NCBI GenBank assembly: GCA_037178975.1
Contig: JASJZH010000006.1
Coordinates: 10,974,001 to 11,038,000 of the forward strand
Origin: Oscheius tipulae
Lineage: Eukaryota > Nematoda > Chromadorea > Rhabditida > Rhabditidae
DNA length: 64,000 nt
Direction: 5' to 3'
The notes beneath the pieces are model-generated. The model did no database searches and had not been told where the DNA came from. It saw nothing but the letters and a program-made list of their open reading frames with translations. The translations under genes were made by a program, and so were the position numbers. Shown piece by piece: positions 41,681-56,400 of the stretch; position 1 is the stretch's first letter, and every line of letters begins with the position of its first letter.

Positions 41681-43601
41681 ATGAGGGCAAAGTGAAGCGA
41701 AAAGACTGTTTTCTGACTCAACACCAAATGCGACACATCCATTTTATGACTAAGGTGGCAGTTCCGCAACATAAATACCATATTTGAGGTGTTTGTTTAC
41801 ATGGATTATTTTAGTTCCAGAGAGGATTTTCGAGACTCTTACGCCATGAACTAATTGAAACTTTATTGGGTGAAGAGAGGCCATTCAATGAAGGTTTTAT
41901 TAAGAGGAAGCACTAAAATAGGCTATGATCGAGAAAAGTTCAAAAAGGGGCACAGGGAAGACTTCCTAAAAATAAAAATTTTGTCATGATCCTTTCTCTG
42001 TCTGATAAGAAGAACATACTCCTCGTATGTGTTAACAGGTAAGTGTTTACAATATTCAGGAAAATCTAATTAGTAATGAGTTGTCGTCGGCATCTGTTTG
42101 TCTGTATGTCGCCTCGGCGGCTTGGTCCCCTGGTCGCTCAGATAACATGCGAGCGCGTCCCCACTGCGCCGCAAAATTTAACTGGTACCGTAGTAAAGAC
42201 CTAGAAGTATTCTGAAGGCTGTCCCGGGCTAGTTTAGCCGATCGTCTCTCTTGTGCATATTATTTGAAGTCTGCTATTTCCTTGGTAGGCGCGCGCTTTT
42301 AATTGGAGCTTCCTCATTTTGGGTGATCGACCGTAGTCACACTTTTTGAGTAGTTCTTTTTCTTTGAAGCAACTACGCCTTCCAATTAGGCGAAGCAGAT
42401 ATTCCTCACTTTAATTAGTCTGTCATAATTGCAGAGAATTAATGTCGCCTTCCCAGAGTACGGAGGGTAGAGAACTCCAGGGCAAAGCTGCATTTCGAAC
42501 AAGTTTTTTAGTTCAAAAATTATTGTCCCAACGATGTGAGCGAGTCCATGGGAGAGCAGGTCAGCTTTCTCAAGATCACAATGGTACCAGGGGGGAAAAA
42601 GGTGGTGAGACCTTGGAAAAACTTACTGTGACGGAAATTTACCTTCTCCGGAAAAACTCTTTGAACTCGGACCAAATATATCAGGCTGATGATCCACGAT
42701 TTTCAGATTTCTAATCTGCGCGGAAGGACCTGGAACTAAGCCTTTCATGATCCTCACATTATCTTCTATTAGCAGGCAGATTTTTGACTTGTATCATAGG
42801 AACACATGCTTTCCTTAATCATGTAATGTACTTCATGATGAGTAGCAAATCCGTATCTGGTAAAAACTGATGTAGATACCCCTATGTAACCTATAAATGA
42901 ACCCAGTCAAAACATTTTCACCATTTACAATACAAAAAGAGGACTTTGCGCATCCTTTAAAACCGGATGTTGCACCGTTCCAAAAATATGAGCAAAGTCC
43001 CCGAACCGACAAAAAAGCAAAGTGCAAAACAAAAAATCGGACCAGGTTTCCTCAGACGGAAAGCTTGCGTCTTTGCAGTAAAGCAATTTTAAAATGAGAC
43101 GTCCTAACGGACACGATGCGCGTTTAACAGAGTAAATAAGTCAGATTTTATGAAACCCGGTTTTTTCATCTCTTTGCCAGCTAATTGATCAGCTACCCTG
43201 AATCGGTGCTGATTTGATACGGATCTACAATATTGGACGAAACAGCACAGAAGCTGAGCTGAAGAAAACAAAAACGTCTCATCGCCGTCACCGGAGAGTA
43301 ACTACATGGAGACACCGGGAGAGGGATCTTACGAAAGTGAAGTAGAGGAATGATGCGAAGAATGGTTGGGGTGATTCTGATTGATAGAAGAAAAAACCAG
43401 TAGCTAGTTTTGATGGTCGCACCACCAGATGTCAGAAAAGAATGCGTAAAATGGAAGGGATATGGGTCAGGCACTGAGGACGAAGAGCCTCACAGAATGG
43501 AAACCGTGAACATGTCCGGAAGAGCGTTAATATAGGGACGAATCACAGCCCAGTTGGAAGTATGGAGGCGAACTGTGCAGATCGAATAGTAGACCAGCAT
43601 A

Positions 43602-44315
43602 TTGCGACATACAAGAAATATAAGATTATTGCAAGTGAAACCTTCCAGCTTCCGGTACTGCTCATTGCAGTTTATGGCAGCAGAACGAAACATAGTCTTT
43701 TTTGAGGCGCTCCTATCTCTTATCAAACAGTCTTCCCCTTGCCCATACATGGAGTTTTGGCTCATCTTAAGCATTTCAACAGCTACTTCTACTGTTCTGT
43801 TCTATTTTTTATCTCAGAGATACGAGAAAAGTGCATGTATAGTAGCATTCTATGTTTCGCTACTAATTCCAGTCTGGCTATATGTGAGTTCCAACAAAAG
43901 TTCACTGATAGCAATGTTCCAGGACACCAATATTTTGATTATCACTACAATATTTGTAGCTACCTTGTTAAGCACCCCAACTGTCTGCATATATCTCGGT
44001 TTGTAGCTTTTTTTTGTTATGGAAACAAGGTTCTTAGATCGATATGAGATCCAATTGTACAATCATTTAACAGCTGAGACCCTCTGCATATTATTGGAAA
44101 TAACGTGGACGTGCTTGTACTGTCTGAATCTTTGTCTGCACTGGACTTTGGACTACTTCTATGCTTCAATCTTTTCCTTCTCCCTAATGCTTTTTGTGCT
44201 ATACCATTATGGGAATCTCAACTTATTGATGATACAGTCGAAAACTTCCTACATTCTTCAAGGTAGGACGACAAGATACAAAAATGGTCTTGTTTTCTCA
44301 TTCTCTGATCAATGA
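43602..44315 (+). other. Hydrophobic open frames of unclear status
   Basis: Two overlapping plus-strand frames and a later one read as membrane-like (EFWLILSISTATSTVLFYFL, LIITTIFVATLLSTPTVCIY and ASIFSFSLMLFVLYHYG). They contain AT-rich codons, no splice signals that unite them, and overlap the Bark 3' UTR on the other strand. A nematode chemoreceptor relic is possible; chance is also possible. Confidence 0.2.
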
Positions 44316-44341
44316 ATGCTTTGCAAAGTGTGGAATTAAGA

Positions 44342-44347
44342 TTTATT
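44342..44347 (-). terminator. Bark polyadenylation signal
   Basis: TTTATT on the plus strand (AATAAA on the minus) about 130 bases past the Bark stop codon at 44474. Confidence 0.55.
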
Positions 44348-44473
44348 GCTTTCACAGAGCAAATGTAATAATATGACATTGACAAAGGCAAGGCGTAGTC
44401 AATAGCTGGTTTATCACAAAAATTTAAATGAAATGTGCTAACCCGTATGCATCTTCTACCCACAATAGATAAG

Positions 44474-47400
44474 CTACATCGATGTTTCAACAACTGGAGG
44501 ACGATCGGAGGATCTTCTTCGTGACTGACTGAGATCAACAAAGGAGCGAGACGGGGCTGGCTGCGGTGCATAAAAGCGTTGAGATGTCCTCTCCGGAGGT
44601 GGCGGAGCCTGACGACTTATGAACTGACGCGGCTGCTCAAGTCCCTGAAAACAGTTTCGAATAAGTTAAATAGATATCACACCTGGAGATTAGGGTTCGA
44701 TCTACTGGTCGTGATAGGCCGTCCGGAACCATTAAAATAGTTTGCCTTGGGTGGAGGCACAGGTGCTGGTCGCACTGGCTGTGGTGTCGTTGGAAGCAGT
44801 TTTTTGCTCAAGACCGTCGTTCCGGAGACGGAAGAATCAGACCACGAGTCTGCTGTGATAGTAGAGTCTCCAGTCATTGTAGAGTCTCGTTCCGATTCGG
44901 TCGGACAGGTAGAACAAGGTGTTTCGGTACTCCTACTGTCATTCAAGTCCGTGCCTCTCATCCGAACACCAAGATTATCCGGTCTGGCCAGAGCTTTCTT
45001 GTTCCGTGACTGGAACGTGTTCAGGACTGGAGGTGTTGACTGAGGATTCGGATTCGAGCTGACAAAGTTTCTAAACTTGGCATACTGTATGTGTGAACAG
45101 TAACAATTACCTTTGGGGAATGTAGTCCGTGTTGTAGATTGAAGAATAATCCGCTGTCCTGATAGTATAGCTCTCGTCTCGAGTAACATTTGACTGTGAA
45201 GCGGAGCGACTTTTCTCAGTGCCGTACAGCCGTTCATACGTTCGATCCGATGTTCCCGAGACACTTGTCCTATCCGTACCTGTAGGAGACGTCCCGTAGG
45301 TATCTCCACCTCTGAGCATGTTCCTGAAAAAGAGATGAGCCAGCTCAAGAATCTTCAAACCTGTGAGCCACGATAGGATTGTCTCCATACGCGTTGATAG
45401 TAGTGCTTCGAAGACTTGCAGCAGCGGAATCGTGAGACCCTCTGCCTTTGATTCCTTCGAAGCGTTTGTTTGCCTGGGCGACTTTTCTAAACTTATAGTG
45501 CATACAAGATTGTAACTAACTCACTTTTGGAGTTTGATGCTAGCTCTCATGGCCTCCTTCCTCTCCAGATTCTCCTCCTTTCTGTGTCGTGACTTTACAC
45601 ACCAGCAGATCAAAAGAATGAAAACGATGGCGAGAAGAACTGCCAGCACAACAACAGCAATGATCACCCCCTTTCTCCACATCACTGGCTCCACGTAGGG
45701 TTGGGTGCCTAGGATGAACAATGACTATGATAATGTGTTTACTAACCTTTTTCACATACAAAAGGTAACAAATTCCCACAATTGACGCTGCCAATTGTTC
45801 CTGTCCTAGCACTCAGCCATCCACATTGCGTATTTGGAACGTCAGCTCCGGAAATCCAGACATGTGTGTCTGAGGGGATTCCGATATTGTTATAGCGTTC
45901 AGTATCTGTGAGGTAAGCTCGAGTGAAGGTGTCAATCCTCATAGCTAGCTGCTTCTTTCTCGCATCGTTCTTTCTCATATAGGGGAGGAAAGAATCGAGT
46001 TCCTGAGATCACGATAAATTTCAAGTTAAACTTTCTCACCTCGCAGTAGGCCACGGCATCTGTATACGTCGCAAACCCGCCAACGAACAAGTAACAGGCC
46101 TTGAACTCCTCGTGTCCGATTTGGAACCATCCTGCTTCACAGTCTCCTTCGATCAACGAGGTGTTGGACTCGAGAACGGGTTGGTAGTCGACCTGTGAAG
46201 TTTTTTTATGACTCTTCTGTTAGGAAAGGGTACGTGTATTAAGTAGGGATAGTCTCCACCGTCCATGATCTTTCCAGAAGCCACACCAGCCGTTCCCGGA
46301 TAACCCCAATAGTTTTGGCGAGCATTGATCGGCTTGATATCATACTGAGTGGCTCTAGCTGTAACCAACTCGTACGCATTCCTTGGATCATTGAGCACGT
46401 TTCCCGTGTATTCTTGATTAGCAGAACCGGCTGGAAGGGTTATTTTCTATAGGGTATCCAGCTCACCAAAGATAGTTGACCTGTATCTCTCAGTCTCATT
46501 TCCAACATGAGTCCACCAATCGAAGGAAATTCCTTGTTGGTTCAGAACCTGACGCTTGGGTCTTCTCAAGAACTCATCTTTGTCCACAAGTGGCTGATAT
46601 CCAAAGGCTTCCAGATACTGATGACCGTGCCCGAGAGCCAGATTGTCATCAAAGTTGTTGTACAGGAAAACGTCAGCATCGGACGTGATTCTAATCCTCT
46701 GATTAGGTTCAAATGGAGTCAAAATACCTCGAATGGCCACTTGTGTGAACAGTATGCAATCCAGTGTTCCGAGCAAAAGTGTTCTTTGTCAGATTGAAAG
46801 CCATGTCCAGGACGAAACAGGTATCATGATAGAGGGCATAGTTGAAGGAGACAACATTGTTGATCATCGTGACTCTTTGGTAGTTGTTACCGACAAAGGC
46901 CAGCGTTGTAGAGTTCGAGTTGTAGGAGAAAAGATTGCTCTTGATCGTACACTGCCCTCTAGCAACTGCCGAAGACGACCTGCCCATTACCATGAGTCCT
47001 CCCCTATTGTGTGTCAACGTATTTCCACGGAAGATGAAAACCTGACCAAAGATTTAAATTAGAATGGCAGATTTCTTACCGGAGTGTTGTGCAAATGTAA
47101 TTGTACTGCTTGACTGCTCGTGGAGATGTTTCCATAGAGGTGGATGCCATTATAGCTAATCGAACAATCCTCTGGAAAAACTGTTAGGCTATGCTCTCTT
47201 CCTCACCTATGATCACATTAGGACTCATCTCCCCAGTATTTTGGTAGTCAATAGCACCACGGTCATTCTGCATGAATCGCGAGTTGGAGATGGTGATGGA
47301 CGCGGCTGGATCTGAACATTACAGTCAAATGTATCAATTTTGGAATGCTTACGCATATCCGGAGAAGAGGGTAGAGCAGATACTTCAGCTATAAAGCCAT

Positions 47401-50400
47401 GGTCTCCGTTGGCTGCAGTCGCCCGGAGATGGATTGCCAGTTGATCTCCACTAACAGATTGAGACAGTCGTGTGGCTTCTCGATCGATTCTACTACGATG
47501 GTTATGGTTCGAGAGAGATGGACTCACCTGAATTCTGCCAGCAAGGAGGATGGCAAGAAGTTTTGAGAAGAATAGACTTTCAGCGCATCTGACCTCCCCA
47601 AATCCACTGGCGAAGAGTAGAGATTGACTTGTAGGAATCGGAAAGCCAGCCTTCGACCCTTTGAAGTGAAAATTTTGACACAATCCACGGGATACGAATC
47701 GTATTTGTAGTAGAGCTAAAAGAGATTCAAGATACCCACTGAAGCTCACCAAGATTCGATTTGTGACTTCCAGATGCTTTCCAGCTGCACAGATGTCCAG
47801 CAAGCCATACATTTTGTAGGGAATGTTGATGGGTGCGGTTGGAGAATCCGCATTGACATTGGCTCCCTGTTGATTGGCAGTGACGATAGACAACCCTTGG
47901 CCACCATTGAAGGTAACATTTACATGATTCAGCGTCAGTGTATCACTTGGTCCGAATATCTTAAACCAGCGATGGAAAAGTGTTAATGGAGACTTACGTG
48001 AATTGCATGAAGACTAGAATTGGTCACGTTTACATGATCCAGGATAGGAGCTCGATGGATGATTTGTAGAGCCGGCGATTCCCATGAGTCATTGTGTCCT
48101 GACCCTCCCCCAACAATTTCGATGTTTCTTAAGACTGAACTATCTTTTGCTGTCACCTCGCTCAGTTCGAGGGTAGGAGAAGCGAATGTTATGCCGCCCC
48201 AATGTCCGATATAGTTCCTAAAAAGACATTTTCCAATGAAACCCAAGTGATTACTTGTTCAACGTCACATTGGGACCACAGTAGATGTAGTTGAAATGCT
48301 CGCTGTCAATGCACATCCACTGAGAATCGTTTCCAGTGAGACGAAGTGGACATTTATCGAGTGTCGGCTCATCTCCACGACATTCACGCGGCTCCATGTA
48401 TGTCTTAAGAATCCGCACCTGTGGGTTGTAGTCCCATCGAGGAGTGATCCATTGGTAGGCGTTCATTGTTGAGTAGCCCAGCTCGCGACAAACGACCTGA
48501 ATTTCTATAATAAGCCAGCCGAATTCTTTGCTACCTGTGCATTTCGCATAGTGAACTGTTTGTCACAGGACGGAACATATTCTCCAGTTGTACCGTTGTA
48601 AATCTGTAGAAATCCGCTCTTTCCTGGGACGGAACCGTTTTGTGTCAGGGAGACCGAGAACTTTTGGTAGTAGGGATCATCGCGATAGAGAGCAGGGAAT
48701 TTCTGATAGACATAATCCGGTCGGGCTCTATTGGCTCTTTTTTGACGGCCTGTTTCGTATTTCAGCTCCTCTTGGCTTAAAGTACTTCGTTTGTATCGAG
48801 TGCCAATTTTGCCGATAGTTTGCAGGTATTCCGTCTCGTTGATGGCTTTGAAACGTCCTGGCTCCCAATAGGTTCCCTCGATGATCAAGTTACCGAGAAC
48901 CAGAATCCGGACTCCTGGATAGAGACGAACTTCAACGCCTCGTTCTATCGTCAGTGTTGCTCCCGGCATGATGGTCAAGTCTCCGCGAATAATGTAAGGC
49001 ATTTCTGGACGAAGGTAGTGCGGGAACTTGTACCAAGACTCTCTTCGCAGTTTCATCTCCTTCGACTCGAACATTCTTCCTTTCAGGTCCTCTACAGACG
49101 GCTCTGCTCTTGTCGCAGTGGCTAGCTGACCATGGCGGCCATGGAACATCCACCAGTAGTCAATGGATAGCATGGGAGCCACATAGTAGGGACTGAAGTC
49201 GGCGTGAGTATAAGTGTTCCAGTCATCGATGTCAAAGATTCGTTGTGCGATTTCGGCCTCATTTCCCATGCCCCACCAGTTGTAGGAGACGTTCATGGAG
49301 TCGTAAACCGTGTGGTACTGAACAAAATAAGCTAAATGTCACTTTCGACCTACTTCAGAGCCCGAAATCAGTTCAAAATCGAGTCTCTTATTGTTCAGAC
49401 GATTGTAATGGATCTTAGCCTTCTGCGCTCCAAAGATTCCTATGGCATAGGATCGCGGCCACATGTCTACATAGTCTTCCTTCTCCTAAAAAACAAAATT
49501 TGACAGATAGCAGAAGCACACACTCTGACAAAATGGTTGAATTCCAAGTAGTTGTACTGGATGTAAGCTGGGACATCAATGGCGAGCAGGCTTTGTGACT
49601 GTATGTTCATCTTTACCATCCAATGACCCTGAGAAATAGTGAGAACAATTAAGGAATGACGTACCCAATTGTTCAGGAAACGATTTCTCTCCATGATCAG
49701 ATGCTTATCCATTCCGGCAAGCTCGAGAATACCAGAATCTTGACGAGCATAGTTGTCCGTAAAGTTGTTCGATGATATGTTTGCGAATGTATAATAGCCA
49801 TCCAAAAGAATGCAAAAGTTCTCGTTGCTCTCAAATCGATTCTCAGTCATCTGGAGTTTATCAGTGAAATACAAAACCTTCCTACCAAGAAAGTATGTTT
49901 CGGCTTGGCCAGTAGATCGTAGGTATCCGGAAGACGTACGGAAATACCGCCATTTGTGTTATTCGCAAACGTGTTAGACCAAAGGTTCCAGTGGAAAACA
50001 TTGGCTGAGGCGAACAAATCCCTATGGGTTTCAATGACAGCGCCGGTATTCTCCACCACTGAGCAGTTGTCAAAATGGTATGTGATCTGAAAATTGCATT
50101 TATATGAACGAAACGGAAAAGCTTGCCTCCGCGATGGGAGTACCAGGTAGGACTTCGTGTTGGGGAGAATGAATCCAGAGAACTGCCTCGGAGTTTCTGG
50201 TAAAGTTTACCTATAACGCTATTGGACCAGAAAAGGACAGGCCTTACCTTTTGAACCCAAATCTTCTCATTGTTCCATCTGTTGGTCAGGGTTCCATCAG
50301 CGAAGGACAGGTTACTGTAGTGGACAGCAGATATACCATACTGATTGTCCTCAACTCTCGATTGGTAGACATGAACAAATCGGTCCAGATACTCCTGTGC

Positions 50401-53400
50401 TAAACAGAAAGACTACCTATGGTAAATGCCAACCCACAGTCAAGAAACAGGATAAGTATTACGAGACGAGGCACGCCGTGAGATCTCATGTATCGCATTG
50501 TCATCTTGTTGGAGCTGCTCACGATCGGGAACAAGATTTGGTCTCGGCGAGCACTGTATGCTTGTCCTCCATTGGCATCGGTGAACCACGCATCCTCGTC
50601 GGAAATATTCGAGGCAGGGTTCACAATCTGAACGTAACAAGTTTTGAGTCCTCTTTAGGTTTTCTGTTAAGATACTGGCTCTTTTCACATGTTTTCGTCG
50701 ATCAAAGGCCCAGCCGTGTAGCAGGGCATACTATGTCATTTTTCATTTGGGACACATGTAGACACGCGCGAATAGAGTTTCCAGAGTTTTACTACTTTCG
50801 TTCTTTTCTTGTCAACTATCAAACTTCCATCTTGTCCTCTAATACAGTGGTCGAAAACACAGTAGTAATCCTAGGAGCAGCCCCCTATACAGTATAGTTG
50901 CACAGTTCATTGTTAAGCCCTCTTTTGACAGTTGAACATAAACTGAATCCCACCCTTCGCAGGAATACATTGTTTTGAACTATTTCACAATTCACGGAGC
51001 TCGGTGAGAATCTAACATAATACTCTGGACAGCTATACGCAATGTGGGTTACTTCTAGAATACTTTGGACAGTTAAACAAAGTCTATGACCTCTGCAAAT
51101 GTCCTTGACAGTTATTCCACAGTTATTCTGTGCTTTCAAAGCAAAAGCCAAAGTTCACTGTTATATTGTGTAACTTTTGTAACTACAAGCTTGGAAGATG
51201 CTTCGTTGGGGCTCGTGACAGGTAGATGACGTTCCAGCCGAGCTATCCTGGCAGGAGCAACGTTATCCCAGAGACACATCTCCCAAACTGACTTGACTTG
51301 CAAAGAGTAATTGCTGTCATGCAAATTAGAGCTTCACACAGACAGATGCACATGCACCCTACATACATACAGACTTTTAGGCATTTTGAACTACATTGCA
51401 AACTTTGTTAGCTTCGAAGTGGAAGTTATTCTTTTGATTGTGAAAATATATGTTTTTGTGTCAAAGCAAAGCCAGACACATTTAGTGCCAACGAGTTTTC
51501 TCCAGCTCTGCAAAACGACTGGAACTGATACCCTAGTGAACAAAATATATTTCACCTGTACGGCAAGCTTTGAAGCCAATCCATACTCGAATCCTACAGC
51601 TTCTAGAAGAATCTCTTGAACACAGGGTTCCGACGGAACTGCAATATTTTGGTCTGAAAGAAACGGTGAATTCACACCTGCTGGGCATTCCTCGGTATGT
51701 TTGGCTACCAGGAACTTTCTCTGGTTCAGCTGACTCTCAAATACTTGTACATGGTTGTGTTTCAGACTCGGAATAGCATAGACATTGTTTGCCTCGAGTT
51801 CCGGCTGTTCTCTCATGTCCAGCCAGGAGACAATGTCATTCTGTAGGGACGACGAAACGGAAGGATTGTACCGGAATCCGGCTTGGCCACTATGCGTGAC
51901 GGAAACCTACAAGAGTTGAATCTTAAGGGTGAATCTGAAGAAATACCTCCTCTATAGTAATTCCTGCCGATCTGAGCTGGACCCCATTTCTTCTGTTGTT
52001 TGTAATGGTACTATTTCTGATAGCCGGTTTTTTGGTCAAATCGTTATAAATGATGTCAATCCCATTTTGATAGTTGTTCTAAAATAATCATTGGATTTGT
52101 ACGGTTAAAATACTACTTTGACAGTCAGATCATGGAAGGTGTGATAGTTCCAGTCGATTTGAAGAGCTGGAGAAAACTCGCTGGCTTTGAAGTCGAACAA
52201 TCCCGCCTTTTCAATCACCCATTTGTTCATTGTAGTTTGGCCAGTGACTGTTGGAGGACTGGCCAACAGAGAGTACCTGACACCCGCCCAACGGGGCTCA
52301 GCGCAACGAATTCCGACAACTTCTGTGGCACGACATCCTGCAGCAGCATTACGACTGACTCCATCGTGTCGACAGTTCGTAATGTCCACTTCGTTCTCCT
52401 CGCAGCGAATATTATCCATGATCATTGGGAGATCGCCCTTTGAGGGAAATTCCCTCCAATTCTCGAAAAATTCCGGATCCATAATGAGTCCCAGTTGATT
52501 ACAAGCCATTCGGGCATGAGTAGCAGTCCAAGACCTATTGCAGACTGTTCCCCACTCACCATCAACTTGCACCTGAACCAAAATGAATGGAGCACTAGAA
52601 ATTTTCCCACCTCAAGACGTCCAATGGCCACTTGATCACTCCCATCCTCGTCTACGAGCCTGATATTGTTTACTTGAGGCAATGTGAAAGGGGCAGCAGT
52701 GAAGACGACTTGTTTTTCTAGACCATAAAACTCTGTTCTCGTAAGTTCTCCCTGCACAAGCATTCCGACTCCATCTTTAAACTCGAAAATTGACCCTGGA
52801 GCTATAGTGAGTCTGGCTCCGGGGACAACGTGTAGATCTTCCGTGACAGTGTACCTAAACGCTCTTTTTCTAGCAAACTGTATCAACACTTACCGTCCTG
52901 GAGGAAGATCATGATTTTCGTATATGGAACCACCCAGCACAAACGGCTGTTCATCTTTCCGGAACTGCCGGAAATATTCTTGTTGGAGCGTAATGTGTGG
53001 GTTCCTCTGGTTGCAGACGGCAGCATACGGATTCGTATCGATTGAAGCCAAGTTGTATCTGTTGAACTACACAAAAACCATAGATTTTCAACTATGAGTC
53101 CCACCTGATCCCAAATCTTCGGCATGAAGACGGCCGGACTCGGATTGCCCCAGTTGTTCTCCTTGGCATCGATGGCTTTAGCGTGGGCCGCCAATTCAGT
53201 CCCGATCTCAAACTCGGCTTGTGGATTCTTGAAGCAGTTGCGGTGAATGATCACATTGCTGAAAATCGCGGTGCTACGGAAAATGGTGTGCAAACCTGCT
53301 AGAAACTACTAAAGCTGCATAGGGGGAGGTACGAGGCCGAAGATGTGGAGAAGGGTTGTATACAATGTTTTCTCGGATCTGAAATGCCCGTACTGATATC

Positions 53401-56400
53401 AAGAATCCATCACACCTCATTTTGCTGATTGAACACAAGCCTCTGACCCGGAGCATCCTCATTCAACCCGATCGAGATTATGTATTTTGCTCTATTGAAC
53501 TTGAATGCATTCTTAGAGATGGTCACATTTGCTCCTAGCCTCCAAAGCCATGGCTGTTCAGAGTTTTTGATCATAAGGGCAGTGTCGTTGTTGTTCAAGA
53601 ACTGATTGCTACTGATCACAGCTTGCATGTTCACTGCCGGCTGAATACGGACACCCATGCCGATGTTACCTAAAATTGTAGTGAACCAAGAAAATTTTTT
53701 CTTACCTTCTATCCGGTTTCCAGTAATGTCAACCAATGTCCGACCAATATCCCAGCCTTGACAAGAATGAATTTCTAAAGCTGGATGGTAGTGATTGTTC
53801 AAGAATTCCACCCAGTTCATTAAAACCTAAATTTAAGAGGGTAGGCTTAGATATAGGACAGTACCTTCGGTTCGATCTTTTTGTAAGCAGGCAGACAAAA
53901 GTTTCCGACCAATACTCCGCCCCAGACATTTTCCGCCACGATGGTGGGCAGGTAGAAAATGTTGTTGCTGGGTCGGCCTTTGAAAATGAACTCGATATGA
54001 AGAGCCAAGAAGGGAGAGGATTCGTTGAAATGGAAAGCAGCTCCTCGCCAACGATTTCTCACAATTCTGGTTCCGTTGACAGTGACAGAGCCTCCAGCAA
54101 AAGTCACATTTATTCCATCTCCCCAGTTCTCTTCAATTCGCGTGTCATTGAGCCAAATGTCTGCAGCTCCACTGCTAACCAGAAAACCGGCTGCTCCTTG
54201 ATTCTTGTTCATAGTCACATTTGTCAAGGCGGTTCTTTCTCTAATCTCAGAGCAGGCAATTCCATTACCAAAGTTCTCATTGATAATCGTGTTCGTCACA
54301 TTGAGACCGTAATATGCCTTGTCTAAAAGAAATTGGTTGATAAAAATTAGTTAACTCTCACCAAGGACACTAGCATGAACTCGGAAGAGCACATCGACGT
54401 CTCCAGCAACATAGCCCATACTGCTGTCCGGAAGCTGCTGGTCAATGAACAGGTACATTGGAGAACCGGAGCTTCTGAACAGGTATACCGTAAGAATTAG
54501 TATAAGACTGTACTTGACATTTAGACTTTGTGGATAGATGCCGTCTTTGATTGGGATCCTGTATCGTTCGATGAGACAAGACTGTAGATCTGGTGTAGCA
54601 TCGCAGACTACGAGATAGGTAACGGAATTGTCTCGGTTTCTGAATATGTCATTGCATACAGCTGGTAAGGTACGGGCGCGAATTCTAATTGACTCCACAA
54701 CTGTTAGGCGCAGTCGGTTGTGGCCGCAATAATTAGAAACAGTTTGTTGTGGCCACAGACAGAAACTATTACTAATTTATGAAAAGCCGAATAGCTCACT
54801 TGTTCTGGACTGATACAAATTGTATCGAGTAGGTGTAAGGTAGACGAGGCGGCAGCTGTACAATCATCCAGCATGTCGGCGGTATACTAGGATCAACAAG
54901 TGTTCCGTTCATCAGGTGGGCCGCAATCAGATGTGGGAAAAATTGTTGTGGGGGTAAATTATGCTGCACACACATATCTGCTCGTGGCCTTTCCTCATCA
55001 TAAATCAAGCCGACTGAACGTTTTTCGCCTGAAAATTAAGCACTAAACCTCAATTGGGCAATTTGTCGAGATTGCTATCGGGGATAAAGATAACTCACGA
55101 ATCCCGTGGGAGAGGAGGTTCGTTCCGACTTTCTGCCTGTACCAGACTCCATCACCCCAATTGCCTTCGATCCGGGTAAAGTTGATAAAAACACGGCCAT
55201 CCGTTGTGTTGTCCACTGCTATTCCATGACCTCGATTGTAGGAAAATGTCGAATTAGCAATCAGAACAGGGCCACCGGGCTCATAGACGTACATTCCGTC
55301 CCGGGCACTTCGTTCTATTCGAAGACCGTTCATGTAGGGTGCTACTCCTTCAATCCACAAGGCCGAAGTCACATTCTTTGTCTCTCCATCGTAGCCGGCG
55401 TACATGATGTCTATATATTCCATCCTGCTCTTCGATTCTTTTTGGACAGCAACAAAATCGGGGTCGGAATAGACGTAGTCAAATGGAGAGTTGAGGATTC
55501 GTAGTCCCCTCCAGTGACGAGCCCATCCGGTGAAGGTTGGTGGTCCCCAACATACCAGACCCAGGTCGTCTTCTCCCTAAAGCTACCTGTTCTAAATGTA
55601 AAATGTAACCTAACCTGACACAGATTCTCACTCAATCGGATTTTGTTCTGGTCTTGAAGTCCAGCACAGTCCCAGAGATTTGAAGCTCCTGGATGACAGC
55701 CAGGCTGTGGGAGAACAAATGGATAGGTGTCATTGTTTCGCCGGTACCATTTCAAAAACCCTGAAGACTATCTCAGTCTCTCTTCTACCTGACTCCTAGG
55801 ACAAATAGTGTTAGCAGCCCGTTTACACGGTCCGAACACCCTCTACGTTTTCCCAAGGTCCTAGGCGAGCGGTAATAACGAGACAAGTAGTCGTCCTAAT
55901 GGCTTGGCGGCCAAGTGAAGAACGCCGCGAAATGTTACAAAAACAATGTGTCTGTACGCGGCGTGAGAGTTGTGATTACGGGATGGCACAATGGGAACAA
56001 GAGAGACATACCTCCATCACCGAAGCCCATGGATTTGCAAGCGGTTGAGGTATCAATACTTGTCCAGTTAGTAACCATGGTACATACGGATCTCCACCGA
56101 TCCCGGAACCGAACTTGGAGGCGACCTTGCCGTACCGTTGGGCCATCAATAAGACGAAAAGCTGGCATACTGTGATCGTAGTGAAGGGCCTCCTGGTAGG
56201 GCAGCATCTCAATGTGGGCAAATTCATTTCCCTGCAAAATTTTCAAAAGTCAAAGCATATCGGATATCTGGAACCCGTTCCCTTGTTGCGTCTACGCGTT
56301 CGCTCTCATAGTATGCAAATAGACAGCAGGCTGTCGGCTGGTAGAGAGCAACAAAAGCAGTATAGAAAAAAGGGCGGTAAAAGTGGACTTCCCCTTTTCT

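Larger units (their letters stand above)
39722..44341. other. 4.6-kb interval without a confident gene
   Basis: Lies between the receptor start and the Bark polyadenylation site. Open frames are short, and those with membrane-like character are listed separately. No array, tRNA or clear transposon was seen. Confidence 0.45.

Noticed and set aside
44747..45043. Plus-strand frame opposite the Bark cytoplasmic tail
   Set aside because: It is the antisense of a Pro/Ser/Thr-rich coding exon on the minus strand.
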